From: Dehalococcoidia bacterium
GTDB lineage: Bacteria; Chloroflexota; Dehalococcoidia; JAUSIH01
NCBI GenBank assembly: GCA_030648205.1
Contig: JAUSIH010000036.1
Span: forward strand, 1-54,330
Direction: 5' to 3'
Length of the DNA: 54,330 bases
Every line of letters begins with the position of its first letter. Position 1 is the stretch's first letter. Positions 30,847-40,089 of the stretch are shown piece after piece. Under the pieces are notes generated by a model, which had not been told where the DNA came from, did no database searches, and saw nothing but the letters and a program-made list of their open reading frames with translations. Made by a program: the position numbers and the translations under genes.

Positions 30847-33314
30847 CCATGGGGGCCATCTGGACCCGCGGCGTCCGTCCGCCCGCCGAGGCGCCGGCGC
30901 CGGTGCGTGGCCTCAAACGCCTTCTCTCCTGGGAGGGCTGGCTTACCTTGGGCCTTGAGGCGATCGTATTGCTCAGCACCGTGTGGTCGGTGGAACAGGC
31001 CCAGTGGGTGCCCGTGCTGCCTTCCCTCAGTCTCATCGCCGTGCTGGGCATGGCCGCCGCCGCGGGGATTGAGCGCGCGCGCTGGCATACCGCCCTGGGG
31101 ATGCTGGCGGGTCTGGCGCTTATTGGCATCCCGGTCGTGCTCTGGCAGAGCGCAGCCGCTCTCCCGAGCACCGCATGGGATGCCCGTTTTGGCGAGTTGC
31201 TCACGCGTATGGCCAAGTGGTGGGAGCTGGCCCGCACGGGTGGCATCAGCATAGACCCCCTGCCGTTCGCCGTGGCGCTGGCCTTTCTGGTCTGGGCCTT
31301 AAGCTTCACATCCACCTGGTTCCTGCAGCGCCGCCTGAACATGTGGTGGGGCATCCTGCCCGCGGGGTTCTGCCTGCTCACCAACCTCAGCTATCTGCCA
31401 GAGAGCTACTACGGCTACTTCTGGACATACCTCCCCGCCGCCATGCTCATCATGATGCGGACCAATGTGCTGCGGCTGCAGAAGGGCTGGCGGGAGAATG
31501 GCACCCGCGTCCCGCGAGGCCTGGGCATCACCTTCCTGATGCACGCCGGATGGTTCTCTCTCCTGGTCGTCGGCATCGCATGGGTGCTGCCCCTGCAAAC
31601 GGCCACGGTCGTGCCGCTCCGCGCCGCATGGGAGGCGGTGCGCGCCCCCTGGGCTGACATGGAGACCGAGGTTGGCCGGCTCTTTTCCTCCCTCCCCGCG
31701 CGAAAGGCAGTCCCCCTGCACGCCTTCGGCCGCGCCATGCCTTTCCGTGGCGCTATCAACCTGGGAAACGAGGTGGCCTTGCTGGCCCAGGCGGACCACG
31801 CGGGTTACTGGCGCGCCAGGGTCTATGAGGTGTACTCCGCCGAGGGCTGGCTGATAGGAGACAGGAATGCCTCGGACCTTTCCGCGGCCTCGCTCAACTC
31901 CCGCGAGGCCAGGGGGGCTGTCTACCGGGCGCGCAAAACAGTCACCCAGCGGGTGGAGGTCAACTTCTCCACCGATACGCTCTTCGCCCAGGGCCAACCT
32001 CTGGAGGCCAACATCCCCGCCCTGATGGAGACTGCCCCGGCAGGGGTCTACGGCATATCGCTGACCGACGGCGCTGGCGCTCAAAACCTTCCCTTTGACC
32101 TTCGGAGGCTATCGGGCAATTTGCGCCAGGCCCTTCAGGCCCAGGGGTCCCTCAGCCGGGACGAAGTCCTGCGACTTCTGCCCTCCGGTGTGCGGCTCAA
32201 GGATGTGCAGGAAAGCGGCGGCCATGTTGTGGCGGTCCAGATCACGCGTGAAGCCGAAACATCGGACGTGCTGGGCCTCCGCAGCCCCAGCCGGTCCCTG
32301 GGCCCGCGCGGCTACCAAATGGTGTCGTCCGTCTCTGTGGCGTCCGCGAGGGAGCTGCGCGCATCCGGCGTTTCCTTCCCACGATGGGTGACCGATCGCT
32401 ATCTGCAGTTGCCGTCCGGCATCCCGGACCGGGTGCGCCGCCTGGCGCAGGAGGTCGGTCGGGACGCGCCCACGCCTTACGACAAGGCGGTCGCCATCGA
32501 GGCGTACCTGCGGCGAATCCCCAACGCCACCGATATTGAGGCGCCGCCACCGGGCGCGGACGGCGTGGACCACTTCCTGTTCTCTGTACGCCGCGGCTAT
32601 AGCGATTACTACGCGTCAGCCATGGTGGTTATGTTGCGCTCAGCCGGCGTCCCCGCGCGATTGGCGGTGGGCTACGCCACGGGACAATGGGACGACCAGA
32701 CCAAGGTCTATGTAGTCAGGGAGCGCCATGCACACGCCTGGCCGGAGGTTTTCTTCAACGGATACGGATGGGTGGAATTCGAACCCACAGCCGGGCACGA
32801 AGCCTTTGCCCGCGGAGACCAGTCGGAGGAGGCGTCAGCCTCCAGCAACGACACGACGGGCGATGAGTACCCGGCGTTCGACGATGACCTCTTAAGCGAG
32901 ATGGATGGAGCCGACCTGAGCGACTTTCGCGATGACGCAGGCCCGTGGGCAGCAGTGGCCCGCGTGACCAGCGTTACGTTCTTCGTCGGCCTGCTGGCTC
33001 TGGCCGCGATGTGGCTGGTGTGGATGCTGAGCTTCCGCGGCCTGCGTCCCGCCATGGCCGCGTATGAGAAGATGGCGCGTCTTGCGGGCCTCTCCGGTCT
33101 TGCGCCAAAGGTCCACGAGACTCCTTCCGAGTACGCGGGGACGCTGACACAGGTCTTGCCGTCTCAGAAGGACGCCATCCAAACGATCACTCACGGCTTC
33201 GAGCGGAGCCAGTACGGCAAGCAGTCTCTGAGCCCTCAGGACGAGGAGGAGATTAGTTCCGCCTGGCGCACAATCCGGTCCCGGCTGCTGCGGCGCGTAC
33301 TCCGCCGCCTGTAA
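30843..33314 (+). CDS. TgpA-like membrane transglutaminase-fold protein, altered triad
   Basis: About 823 residues from ATG 30843 (MTMGAIWTRG), overlapping the DUF58 stop by four bases. Six or more membrane helices fill residues 30-270, then an extracytoplasmic region, the transglutaminase core and a last membrane helix near 710 (TFFVGLLALAAMWLVWML), with a DUF4129-like C-terminus. In the core the expected Gly-Tyr-Cys reads RRGYSDYYASAM, so the nucleophile position is Ser587. The His is kept (HAHAWPEVFF, His631), and the Asp of the usual FDPT is Glu647 (FEPT). The protein may therefore be inactive or non-classical. The MoxR-DUF58-TgpA set is linked to envelope processes. Confidence 0.9.
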   Translation: MTMGAIWTRGVRPPAEAPAPVRGLKRLLSWEGWLTLGLEAIVLLSTVWSVEQAQWVPVLPSLSLIAVLGMAAAAGIERARWHTALGMLAGLALIGIPVVLWQSAAALPSTAWDARFGELLTRMAKWWELARTGGISIDPLPFAVALAFLVWALSFTSTWFLQRRLNMWWGILPAGFCLLTNLSYLPESYYGYFWTYLPAAMLIMMRTNVLRLQKGWRENGTRVPRGLGITFLMHAGWFSLLVVGIAWVLPLQTATVVPLRAAWEAVRAPWADMETEVGRLFSSLPARKAVPLHAFGRAMPFRGAINLGNEVALLAQADHAGYWRARVYEVYSAEGWLIGDRNASDLSAASLNSREARGAVYRARKTVTQRVEVNFSTDTLFAQGQPLEANIPALMETAPAGVYGISLTDGAGAQNLPFDLRRLSGNLRQALQAQGSLSRDEVLRLLPSGVRLKDVQESGGHVVAVQITREAETSDVLGLRSPSRSLGPRGYQMVSSVSVASARELRASGVSFPRWVTDRYLQLPSGIPDRVRRLAQEVGRDAPTPYDKAVAIEAYLRRIPNATDIEAPPPGADGVDHFLFSVRRGYSDYYASAMVVMLRSAGVPARLAVGYATGQWDDQTKVYVVRERHAHAWPEVFFNGYGWVEFEPTAGHEAFARGDQSEEASASSNDTTGDEYPAFDDDLLSEMDGADLSDFRDDAGPWAAVARVTSVTFFVGLLALAAMWLVWMLSFRGLRPAMAAYEKMARLAGLSGLAPKVHETPSEYAGTLTQVLPSQKDAIQTITHGFERSQYGKQSLSPQDEEEISSAWRTIRSRLLRRVLRRL

Positions 33315-33355
33315 GACACGGAGTCCCTGTTCCTCTGGGAGGCACTGGTGAATAC

Positions 33356-33391
33356 AAAGAGGCCGCCACCGACATCGGTGCGGCCTCTTCA
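33356..33391. terminator. bidirectional terminator hairpin
   Basis: AAGAGGCCG pairs with CGGCCTCTT, and an inner CACCG/CGGTG stem closes a short loop; one base is bulged. It lies between the convergent transglutaminase and DUF2007-like genes, with T-rich flanks on both sides. Confidence 0.75.
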
Positions 33392-33464
33392 TTTCCGGCT
33401 AGGCGCCTTCCGCAGGAGAGCAGCGGCGCTCAGCCCCGGACGGAGTCTGTGGGCGTGGCGCTGG

Positions 33465-33693
33465 TTACTCGCCGTCTTCGGCAATGCGGAGCGCGCCTAA
33501 CTCAGCCAGAAGGGCCATCGCCTTTGGCTCGTACTCGTTCAGCGCCATCACGCGGCACGGTATCGGCGTCACGCCCAGGAAGCCGAAGGTGTCCTCGGCG
33601 CGCACCTGCGCGGGGACACCCTCCTGCCGCAGCAGGTCCACCCACATCTCGGCGGTAATCTGGTCCGGGGCGGTCGCCACGTACACCCACTTC
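33465..33693 (-). CDS. DUF2007-like small protein 1
   Basis: About 75 residues from ATG 33693 (MKWVYVATAPDQITAEMW). The open frame continues 10 codons upstream (MYFRDRTPG) but those residues are atypical. The pattern 'WVxVATAPD...A...LRxxGVxA' is that of the DUF2007 putative signal-transducing fold, a small alpha/beta domain of unknown role. It is similar to the gene at 33865: VYVATAPDQITAE here and VSVATAPDLQAAE there. The palindromic repeat at 33731 lies between the two. An alternative start at 33722 cannot be excluded. Confidence 0.72.
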
Positions 33694-33730
33694 ATGCCTG
33701 GTGTCCTGTCCCTGAAATACACCTATGAAT

Positions 33731-33837
33731 TGTCATTGCGAGGACTCCGGCAAGCCGGAGGGCGAAGCAATCTGGAGGAGGGGTGTACCCCGCAACCAGA
33801 TTGACACGCCCCGATTTCATCGGGGCTCGCAATGACA
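33731..33837. repeat. nested palindromic intergenic repeat (TGTCATTGCGAG type)
   Basis: A 107-base element bounded by TGTCATTGCGAG (33731-33742) and its complement CTCGCAATGACA (33826-33837). Inside are further palindromes: CTCCGG/CCGGAG, AATCTGG/CCAGATT, GGGTGTACCC and CCCCGATTTCATCGGGG. Elements with these ends and an inner GCGAAGCAATCTG are known as dispersed repeats in many unrelated bacteria. This one separates two related small genes. Confidence 0.75.
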
Positions 33838-33864
33838 TTGGCAACGAACTTCGGAGACGCCCCA

Positions 33865-34095
33865 CTAGCCGCCGTGTCCGTTCCGCCGTCCGCTACGCTC
33901 CAACGCGGCCTTCGCCGCATCCTCCTGGCCCTTTCGCACCACGACCTGAAAAGACGCGCTCCAGCCCGCATCCCACGGGCCCGATTGAGATGGGCTAAGC
34001 ATCGCCTCAACCCCCGCCGAACGCAGCGCCCGCACGATTGCCTCCGCCGCCTGCAGGTCGGGCGCGGTCGCTACGGACACCCATTCATCCGGCAC
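33865..34095 (-). CDS. DUF2007-like small protein 2
   Basis: A 76-residue protein starting at GTG 34095, with AGGAGG eight bases upstream. It begins MPDEWVSVATAPDLQAAEAI and continues RALRSAGVEAMLSPSQSG, then SFQVVVRKGQEDAAKAALE. This is the beta-alpha-beta-beta-alpha pattern of DUF2007. It lies 33 bases downstream of dnaE on the same strand and may share its transcript. Function is unknown; the fold is sometimes called a putative signal-transducing domain. Confidence 0.72.
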   Translation of the reverse strand: MPDEWVSVATAPDLQAAEAIVRALRSAGVEAMLSPSQSGPWDAGWSASFQVVVRKGQEDAAKAALERSGRRNGHGG

Positions 34096-34128
34096 AGTCA
34101 GCCTCCTGGGTCACGTTGCACACGGCCA

Positions 34129-37100
34129 TCAAGGAATCACGGACGGTGCGGCAGGTCCGCTGTCCACCGTGACTCCCCCCTCGCCGAGCATGCGCGCCAG
34201 TTCCAACCGCAGATCGTCGCACAGTCCAGTCGTGAGACCCGGCAAGTCCAGTTGCTGTGTCTCCGAGCCAAGCTGCCGCACCACGATGCGCACACAATCG
34301 CGGCCTGGGAACCGCCGCAGAATTGCGACCAGGCTCTGTAGAAACGCAATGTCCTTCGCTGAGTCCTCTGTCTCCGCTACGGCAATCGTGATGGAGCGGG
34401 ACGCGTCGGGCGCGGGCCGAGACAACTCGTCCAGTTGTTCGGACGGCGCGAGCACAGGCTCACTGAGGGCCTCCTGGACCCCTTCCCCGGAGTTTTCCGC
34501 TTCAAAAGGGCGAACGTCGTCACAGGACAGCGAGACTCGGTCGGCCCGCACGCGCACCCGGCCCCGCACCATCAAGACAGATCCCTCGCGCCAAAGCTCC
34601 ATAGTCCGCTGGTAAACGTCCGGCCAGACAGCCACCTCGACGCCGCCCGTTGTGTCCTCCAACTGCGCAATGACAAAGGCGCGCCCATCTTTTGTGAGAA
34701 GGGAGCGCATGCTTCGGACAAAGCCCGCCGTCTGAATCACCTCGCCGTGCAGCCCCGGCGTGCTCTCCACCAACTCCGGTGTTATCTCCGCGGGCAAGTA
34801 GTCCACCTGCCCGCGCAGGGCCGCCTGCGCCCGGCTAAACGGGTGCTCGGAGAGGTAGCCGCCGACAAGCTCACGCTCCCATTCCAGTTTCTCGGTCGGC
34901 GAGACGTCGCCACCGGACAGTTCGATGCCTGGTAACGGAGTGGACACGGCAACGCCGAACATGTCAAACATAGTCGCCTGGCCCGTCTCGCGAAGCTTTG
35001 CCTCCCGCTGGGCCTGGCCCGTGATCTTCTCCACCACCGCCAGCAGCCCGCCGCGCGGGCCGAGCGTGTCCAGAGCGCCTACCTTGATAAGGCTCTCCAT
35101 CGCCCGTCTGTTCGTGTTCCGCAGGTCCGCGCGGCGTATAAAATCGGAAAGGTCTTTGTACGCACCGCCCTTTTCGCGCGGGGCTATAATGCCCTGCACC
35201 GCGGATGCGCCAACATTCTTGATGGCCCCCAGGCCGCAACGAATGCCGCGACCGGCCCCGGGCGATACCTCTATGGCGAACTCAACGCCGCCGTGGTTCA
35301 CGTCGGGCGGCAGCACGGGAATGCCCAGGTGCCAGCACTCGGCGAGCATCGTCGCAACCTTTTCTTCCTTGCCTATGAAGGCGTTCAGGGCGGCGGTCAT
35401 ATACTCCTCGGGATAGTTCGCCTTGAGATACGCCGTCCAGTAGGAGATGAGGGCATAGCTGACGCTGTGCGCCTTGTTGAAGGCATAACCCGCGAATGGC
35501 AGAATGAGGTTGAAGACGGCGACAGCGGTCCCCTCGTCATACCCGTTCCCGACGGCGCCCGCGATGAACTTCTCCCGCTCCTTCTCCATGACCGCGGGGA
35601 TCTTCTTGCCCATCGCCTTGCGGAAGATGTCCGCCGCGCCCAGCGTGTATCCCGCGAACTTGCGCGCTATGTGCAATACCTGGTCCTGATAGGTGATAAC
35701 GCCGTACGTTTCGTTCAGTATCTCCGACAGCGCCGGATGAGGATGACGGATAGGCTCCTCTCCGTGTTTGGCCTTGATGAACGTTTTAATGTGCTCCATA
35801 GGGCCTGGCCGGTAGAGCGCGATCATGGCGGACAGATCCCGGACCGACCCTGGACGAAGCTGCTTGATATACTGCCGCATGCCGGGGCTTTCAAGTTGGA
35901 AGATGCTGGTTGTCTCTCCGGAGGAAAGGAGGTCAAAGGTCTTCCTGTCGTCAAGTGGAATCTGGAGAAGGTCAATCTCACCGCCCCGCGACCTGGACAC
36001 CAGGTCCCGCGCCTTTTGCAGAATGGTGAGGTTGATTAGACCAAGGAAGTCCATTTTCAGCAGGCCCATCTCGGCAATCGTCTCCATGGAGAACTGGGTG
36101 ACCACGACTCCGCCGCCGCTCTCCTCGGCCTTCTCCACCTTGGTGGGCCGCTGCAACGGCACATAGTTGCTAAGCGGCTCGTCGGAGATGACAACACCCG
36201 CCGCGTGGGTGCTCGCGTTCCGGGCTATGCCCTCAAGCTGCCTGGCCGTGTCAATCAGCTTCCGCAGGATATCGTCCGCCTCGGAGACGGCGCGCAACTC
36301 CTGGCTCGCCTTCATGGCTTCATCCATGGTCTTGGCGTCGAACGGCACCAGGCGGGCGACCCGGTCCACGTCCCCGTACGCCATGCCGAGGGCGCGGCCC
36401 ACGTCCCGGATGGCGGCCTTGGGCCCCAACGTGCCAAAGGTGATGATCTGGGCGACGCGGTCGGCGCCGTACTTCTGCACGACGTAGCTGATGACCTCGT
36501 CGCGCCGATCATCTTGGAAGTCCATGTCAATATCAGGCATCTCCTTGCGCTCCAGGTTAAGGAAGCGCTCGAAGACGAGATTGTAGTCCAGGGGGTCCAC
36601 GCTGGTCACGCCCAGGCAGTAGAGCACAAGGCTGGCGGCGGCGCTTCCCCGAACGCCGAAGAGGATGCGCCGCTCCCGCGCGAACCGGGTGTAGTCCCAC
36701 ACCACCAGGAAGTAGTTCGCGAAACGCGTCTTCCTGACGACGTCCAACTCGTACTCAAGACGTCGCCGTATTTCGTCGGTCACGTGGGGAAAGCGACGGT
36801 CCAGGCCTTGCCAGCACAGCTCGGCCAGGTACTCGTCCGCGGGCTTGCCGCCGGGCGTTGGAAACTGGGGCAGGTGCAGCTTGCCGAACGTCAGCGAGAC
36901 GTCGCACATGTCAGCTATGCGCTGCGTGTTGACGACGGCCTCCGGCAGGTGCGCGAAGGCGTCCGCCATCTCCCGCGGGCTGCGCAGATAGAAGGAGTCG
37001 TCGGACATCTTCATCCGCTTCTCCTCTTGCACGGTGGCGTTGGTCTGAATGCAGAGGAGCACGTCCTGGATGCCCGAGTCCGCGCGGTTAGTGTAATGGA

Positions 37101-37716
37101 CATCGTTCGTAGCCACCAGAGGCAGGCCGATCTCCTGATGGAGGCGCAGCAGCTCCTTGTTCACCTGGACCAGCTCGGGGATGTTGTGGTCCTGCAGCTC
37201 CAGGTAGAAGTCGCCGAAGACCTCCTTATACCAGAGGGCCGTTTGCCTTGCCTCATCGTGACGGTTTTCCAGGATGAGACGCGGCACCTCGCCGTTCAGG
37301 CAGCCGGACAGGACGATAAGGCCCTCATGGTGCTGCTCCAACAACTCGTGGTCCATGCGCGGCTTGTAGTAGAAGCCCTCCAGATGGGATTTGGTGGAGA
37401 GCTGGATGAGGTTCTTGTAGCCCGTGGCGTTCTTGGCTAGCAGCAGGATGTGGTAGGAGTTCTTGTCGGCGGCGCCGCGGCTGAAGCGGCTTCCGACGGC
37501 CACGTATCCCTCAATGCCGAGGATGGGCTTCACGCCCTCCCTCTTCGCCTCTCGATAGAAATCGATAACGCCGTAGAGGGCGCCGTGGTCGGTAATGGCC
37601 ATGGAGTCCATCCCCATCGCCTTGGCCTGCTGGATGAGGTTGGGAATGCGACAGAGGCCGTCCAGAAGGCTCAGCTCGGTGTGGAGGTGGAGATGGGTGA
37701 ACTGAGCGGCGGCCAT
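34129..37716 (-). CDS. dnaE: DNA polymerase III alpha subunit
   Basis: About 1195 residues, the usual DnaE size. The start is ATG 37716 (MAAAQFTHLHLHTELSLLDG), with GGGAGG just upstream. Domains in order are N-terminal PHP (HLHLHTELSLLDG; TDHGALYGVIDF), the polymerase palm with catalytic acids in PDIDMDFQDDRRDEV, fingers and beta-binding region (GYAFNKAHSVSYALISYWTA, in part: FNKAHSVSYALISYW), helix-hairpin-helix, and an OB domain (GFVRSMRSLLTKDGRAFVI). It is the replicative polymerase. The last 100 residues are poorly conserved. Two DUF2007-like genes follow. Confidence 0.97.
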   Translation of the reverse strand: MAAAQFTHLHLHTELSLLDGLCRIPNLIQQAKAMGMDSMAITDHGALYGVIDFYREAKREGVKPILGIEGYVAVGSRFSRGAADKNSYHILLLAKNATGYKNLIQLSTKSHLEGFYYKPRMDHELLEQHHEGLIVLSGCLNGEVPRLILENRHDEARQTALWYKEVFGDFYLELQDHNIPELVQVNKELLRLHQEIGLPLVATNDVHYTNRADSGIQDVLLCIQTNATVQEEKRMKMSDDSFYLRSPREMADAFAHLPEAVVNTQRIADMCDVSLTFGKLHLPQFPTPGGKPADEYLAELCWQGLDRRFPHVTDEIRRRLEYELDVVRKTRFANYFLVVWDYTRFARERRILFGVRGSAAASLVLYCLGVTSVDPLDYNLVFERFLNLERKEMPDIDMDFQDDRRDEVISYVVQKYGADRVAQIITFGTLGPKAAIRDVGRALGMAYGDVDRVARLVPFDAKTMDEAMKASQELRAVSEADDILRKLIDTARQLEGIARNASTHAAGVVISDEPLSNYVPLQRPTKVEKAEESGGGVVVTQFSMETIAEMGLLKMDFLGLINLTILQKARDLVSRSRGGEIDLLQIPLDDRKTFDLLSSGETTSIFQLESPGMRQYIKQLRPGSVRDLSAMIALYRPGPMEHIKTFIKAKHGEEPIRHPHPALSEILNETYGVITYQDQVLHIARKFAGYTLGAADIFRKAMGKKIPAVMEKEREKFIAGAVGNGYDEGTAVAVFNLILPFAGYAFNKAHSVSYALISYWTAYLKANYPEEYMTAALNAFIGKEEKVATMLAECWHLGIPVLPPDVNHGGVEFAIEVSPGAGRGIRCGLGAIKNVGASAVQGIIAPREKGGAYKDLSDFIRRADLRNTNRRAMESLIKVGALDTLGPRGGLLAVVEKITGQAQREAKLRETGQATMFDMFGVAVSTPLPGIELSGGDVSPTEKLEWERELVGGYLSEHPFSRAQAALRGQVDYLPAEITPELVESTPGLHGEVIQTAGFVRSMRSLLTKDGRAFVIAQLEDTTGGVEVAVWPDVYQRTMELWREGSVLMVRGRVRVRADRVSLSCDDVRPFEAENSGEGVQEALSEPVLAPSEQLDELSRPAPDASRSITIAVAETEDSAKDIAFLQSLVAILRRFPGRDCVRIVVRQLGSETQQLDLPGLTTGLCDDLRLELARMLGEGGVTVDSGPAAPSVIP

Positions 37717-37745
37717 GCAGCCTCCCAACGGGCAAAGTTCACGCC

Positions 37746-37751
37746 ATTATA
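37746..37751 (-). promoter_or_regulatory. candidate -10 element for dnaE
   Basis: A perfect TATAAT on the minus strand, about 30 bases before the dnaE ATG. The best -35 is TTGGTG at a long 19-base spacing. Confidence 0.5.
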
Positions 37752-37783
37752 GCCCGGCGGACGGCTGAGGCACCAAGAAGGAG

Positions 37784-38449
37784 CTATTGCTCCTGGATAG
37801 TAATATTGAGGATTTTCTCGCCAGGCGGCGCGTTGGGACTGCGCGAGGGGTCGCGCGGCGCGAGGGCGTTCAGGACACTCTGGCCCTCCACAACCTTGCC
37901 GAACACGCTGTGGCGGCCGTCCAGCCAGGGCGTGGGCACGTAGGTGATGAAGAACTGGCTCCCGTTGGTGTTGGGGCCTGCGTTGGCCATGGAGAGGATG
38001 CCTGGGCTATCGTGCTTGAGGGTGGGACTGAACTCGTCCCCGAACTCGTAGCCGGGGCCGCCCGCGCCGGTGCCGGTGGGATCGCCGCCCTGGGCCATGA
38101 AGCCGGGCAGCACGCGATGAAAAGTAGTGCCGTTGTAGAAACCCTGCCTGGACAGAAACACGAAGTTGTTGATTGTCTTGGGAACCTGCTTGGCGAACAG
38201 TTCAACCACCATCTTGCCCTTGGTGGTTTCAATTGTAGCGGTATACCGTTTGTTGGGGTCAATGGTCATGGGAGGCGGCGCGTCCCATCGCATCGCGCGC
38301 GTCTGTGTGGGATTCGAGCGTGGCGTGGGCGATGGAGGCGGCGCGGGCGTAGGTGTAGGAGGAGGCGGGGGCGGAGCGCACGCAGCCAGAAGGAGGGGCG
38401 TGCCAAGGACGAACGGAAGTATGCGGACAAAACGCGTCAAGCGTGACAT
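37784..38449 (-). CDS. cyclophilin-type peptidyl-prolyl isomerase lipoprotein
   Basis: About 221 residues. From ATG 38449 ([16 protein letters not shown]) there is a lipoprotein signal ending LLLAAC, then a Pro/Thr-rich linker (about residues 23-50). The cyclophilin domain follows: [39 protein letters not shown] and [22 protein letters not shown]. The catalytic-type Arg of FHRV, and the Phe and Gln of MAQGGD and SQFF, are all present. It would catalyse proline isomerisation outside the cytoplasmic membrane. An upstream ATG at 38473 is possible, but its ribosome site is too close. Confidence 0.9.
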   Translation of the reverse strand: MSRLTRFVRILPFVLGTPLLLAACAPPPPPPTPTPAPPPSPTPRSNPTQTRAMRWDAPPPMTIDPNKRYTATIETTKGKMVVELFAKQVPKTINNFVFLSRQGFYNGTTFHRVLPGFMAQGGDPTGTGAGGPGYEFGDEFSPTLKHDSPGILSMANAGPNTNGSQFFITYVPTPWLDGRHSVFGKVVEGQSVLNALAPRDPSRSPNAPPGEKILNITIQEQ

Positions 38450-38574
38450 GTAGTCGAAACTCCTTTTATTCATCTCTCCAGAGAGAGCGACAGACCAATG
38501 CGCGCGGTCTGCCCCGCGGCGCGCAGACATTTGTTCCCTATATCATTTCGTTCCAATACGCCCGCGCAGGCAAG

Positions 38575-39297
38575 CTACGGGGACCGCGGACGCGCCATGG
38601 GTGGTCGCGCCTCGACAACAGGCGAGCGTTGGACGCTTTCGGCGCCTCTGCGCGGAACGATGACCACCTTGCGGCCTTCGCCGTCGCCGACGCTCTGCGT
38701 CGTCACGTCCGGGTGCTCCGCCAGGGTCATGTGCACGATGCGTCGCTCCCGAGCAGGCATAGGCTCCAGCGTGATGGGGCGGCCACTAGCTTTGACGCGC
38801 TCCGCCATGCGGCCGGCCAGCCCCTTCAGCACCTCCATGCGGCGCTCGCGGTAACCCTCCACGTCAAGATTCACTATCACCTTTGTCCTGAGCTTGCGGC
38901 TCAGCATGAAGTTCACCAGGAACTGGAGAGACGAAAGGGTTTCGCCCCGCCGCCCGATAAGCAGGCCGGCGTCTTCCCCGCTGATATCAAACGAGACGGC
39001 GGTCTGCTCCGGAGAGACAGGCTCCGCCGACGGGCGCGGCGTCAGCGTGACGTTCACGGACATTCCCTTGAGGAGAGCATCCAAAGTTTCCCGCGCGGCC
39101 TCCGCGACGTTGGCGGGAGGTTGGGCAGCGCGAGGCGTTACTCGGACACGGGCTGGCTCAGCCCCCAGCCCCAGAATCCCCTTCCTCCCTTCGCTCAGAA
39201 CGACGATCTCGACCTCGTCCTTGCTTACCCCCAGTTGTTTTAGGGCTTGGTCTATCGCTTCGTCCACCGTCTTGGCTGTCACTTCCAGACTGTCCAT
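38575..39297 (-). CDS. jag: Jag/KhpB RNA-binding protein
   Basis: A 240-residue protein. The N-terminal Jag-N domain is MDSLEVTAKTVDEAIDQAL with GRKGILGLGAEPARV. A KH domain follows (about 95-160; GEDAGLLIGRRGETLSSLQF) and then an R3H domain (PMPARERRIVHMTLAEHPDV). It binds RNA and acts with KhpA on cell-envelope functions. It starts inside yidC, overlapping it by 140 bases in another frame; AAGGAG lies ten bases before its ATG. It closes the rpmH-yidC operon. The C-terminal 25 residues are a basic, Pro-rich tail. Confidence 0.94.
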   Translation of the reverse strand: MDSLEVTAKTVDEAIDQALKQLGVSKDEVEIVVLSEGRKGILGLGAEPARVRVTPRAAQPPANVAEAARETLDALLKGMSVNVTLTPRPSAEPVSPEQTAVSFDISGEDAGLLIGRRGETLSSLQFLVNFMLSRKLRTKVIVNLDVEGYRERRMEVLKGLAGRMAERVKASGRPITLEPMPARERRIVHMTLAEHPDVTTQSVGDGEGRKVVIVPRRGAESVQRSPVVEARPPMARPRSP

Positions 39298-40081
39298 CGC
39301 TCACCAACTCCTTCGCCGGCGAAGAGGCCGGGGCCTGAGCGGGCGCAGTCTGGAAAAGAGGGAAGAGACTGCCCCACCCGGTAATGAAATACTGAAAAAC
39401 TACACCGACAAGGTTAGATACCACCCAGTACAACGCGAGGCCGCTGGGGAATTGAAAGGTGAAGAAGGCGAACATGGCGGGCATCATCCACAGCATCATC
39501 TGGTTCGTCTGGGCCTGCTGTGGGTCCGTAGATGGCAGCATTGTCATCTTTTGCTGCACCCACATCGTGACGAAAACCAGGATCGGCAGGACAGGCAGAG
39601 CGTCCGGCACTCCCAGGTCCATCCACAGGAACCGGCTGTGCACCGGGATTGCCTGGTGCACCATAGGCAACCAGGGATACAGGTGACTCGACACGTCTAT
39701 CAGCCCCTCGGGCGCGGGCGGCATAGCCTGGATGATGGCCTGGTACAGGCCTATCCAGATGGGGAATTGGACGACTATAGGACCCAGACAGCCCAGTGGG
39801 TTGATACCCGCTTCCTTGTACAAGCGCATCGTTTCCTGAGAGATGCGTGCACGGTCCTTGGGGTACTTGCGCTGAAGCTCCTGCAGACGCGGCTGCAGAG
39901 CGGACATCTTCTTGGTGGAGTACAACTGCTTGATCGTCAGGGGAAGCATGACCGCGCGCACCAGCAGCGTGAACAGGATGATGGCGACGCCGAAGTTGCC
40001 AAACACGGTGTACAAAAACACCACCGTGTTCAGCATGGGGCCGAAAACGACTACGTTCCAGATTGTCGCCAGGAATTCCAC
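39158..40081 (-). CDS. yidC: YidC/Oxa1 membrane protein insertase
   Basis: A 307-residue protein of the short YidC2/Oxa1 type, without the large periplasmic domain of proteobacterial YidC. It has five likely membrane helices: FGNFGVAIILFTLLVRAVML; then GPIVVQFPIWIGLYQAIIQA, after the coiled segment SALQPRLQELQRKYP; then LPVLPILVFVTMWV; MMPAMFAFFTFQFPSGLALY; and WVVSNLVGVVFQYF. The conserved groove Arg is in LLVRAVMLP. It inserts and folds membrane proteins with or without Sec. The hydrophilic tail beyond about residue 260 is encoded in the stretch that overlaps jag. Confidence 0.95.
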   Translation of the reverse strand: MEFLATIWNVVVFGPMLNTVVFLYTVFGNFGVAIILFTLLVRAVMLPLTIKQLYSTKKMSALQPRLQELQRKYPKDRARISQETMRLYKEAGINPLGCLGPIVVQFPIWIGLYQAIIQAMPPAPEGLIDVSSHLYPWLPMVHQAIPVHSRFLWMDLGVPDALPVLPILVFVTMWVQQKMTMLPSTDPQQAQTNQMMLWMMPAMFAFFTFQFPSGLALYWVVSNLVGVVFQYFITGWGSLFPLFQTAPAQAPASSPAKELVSDGQSGSDSQDGGRSDRPSPKTTGGKQGRGRDRRSERREEGDSGAGG

Positions 40082-40089
40082 CGGTACTC

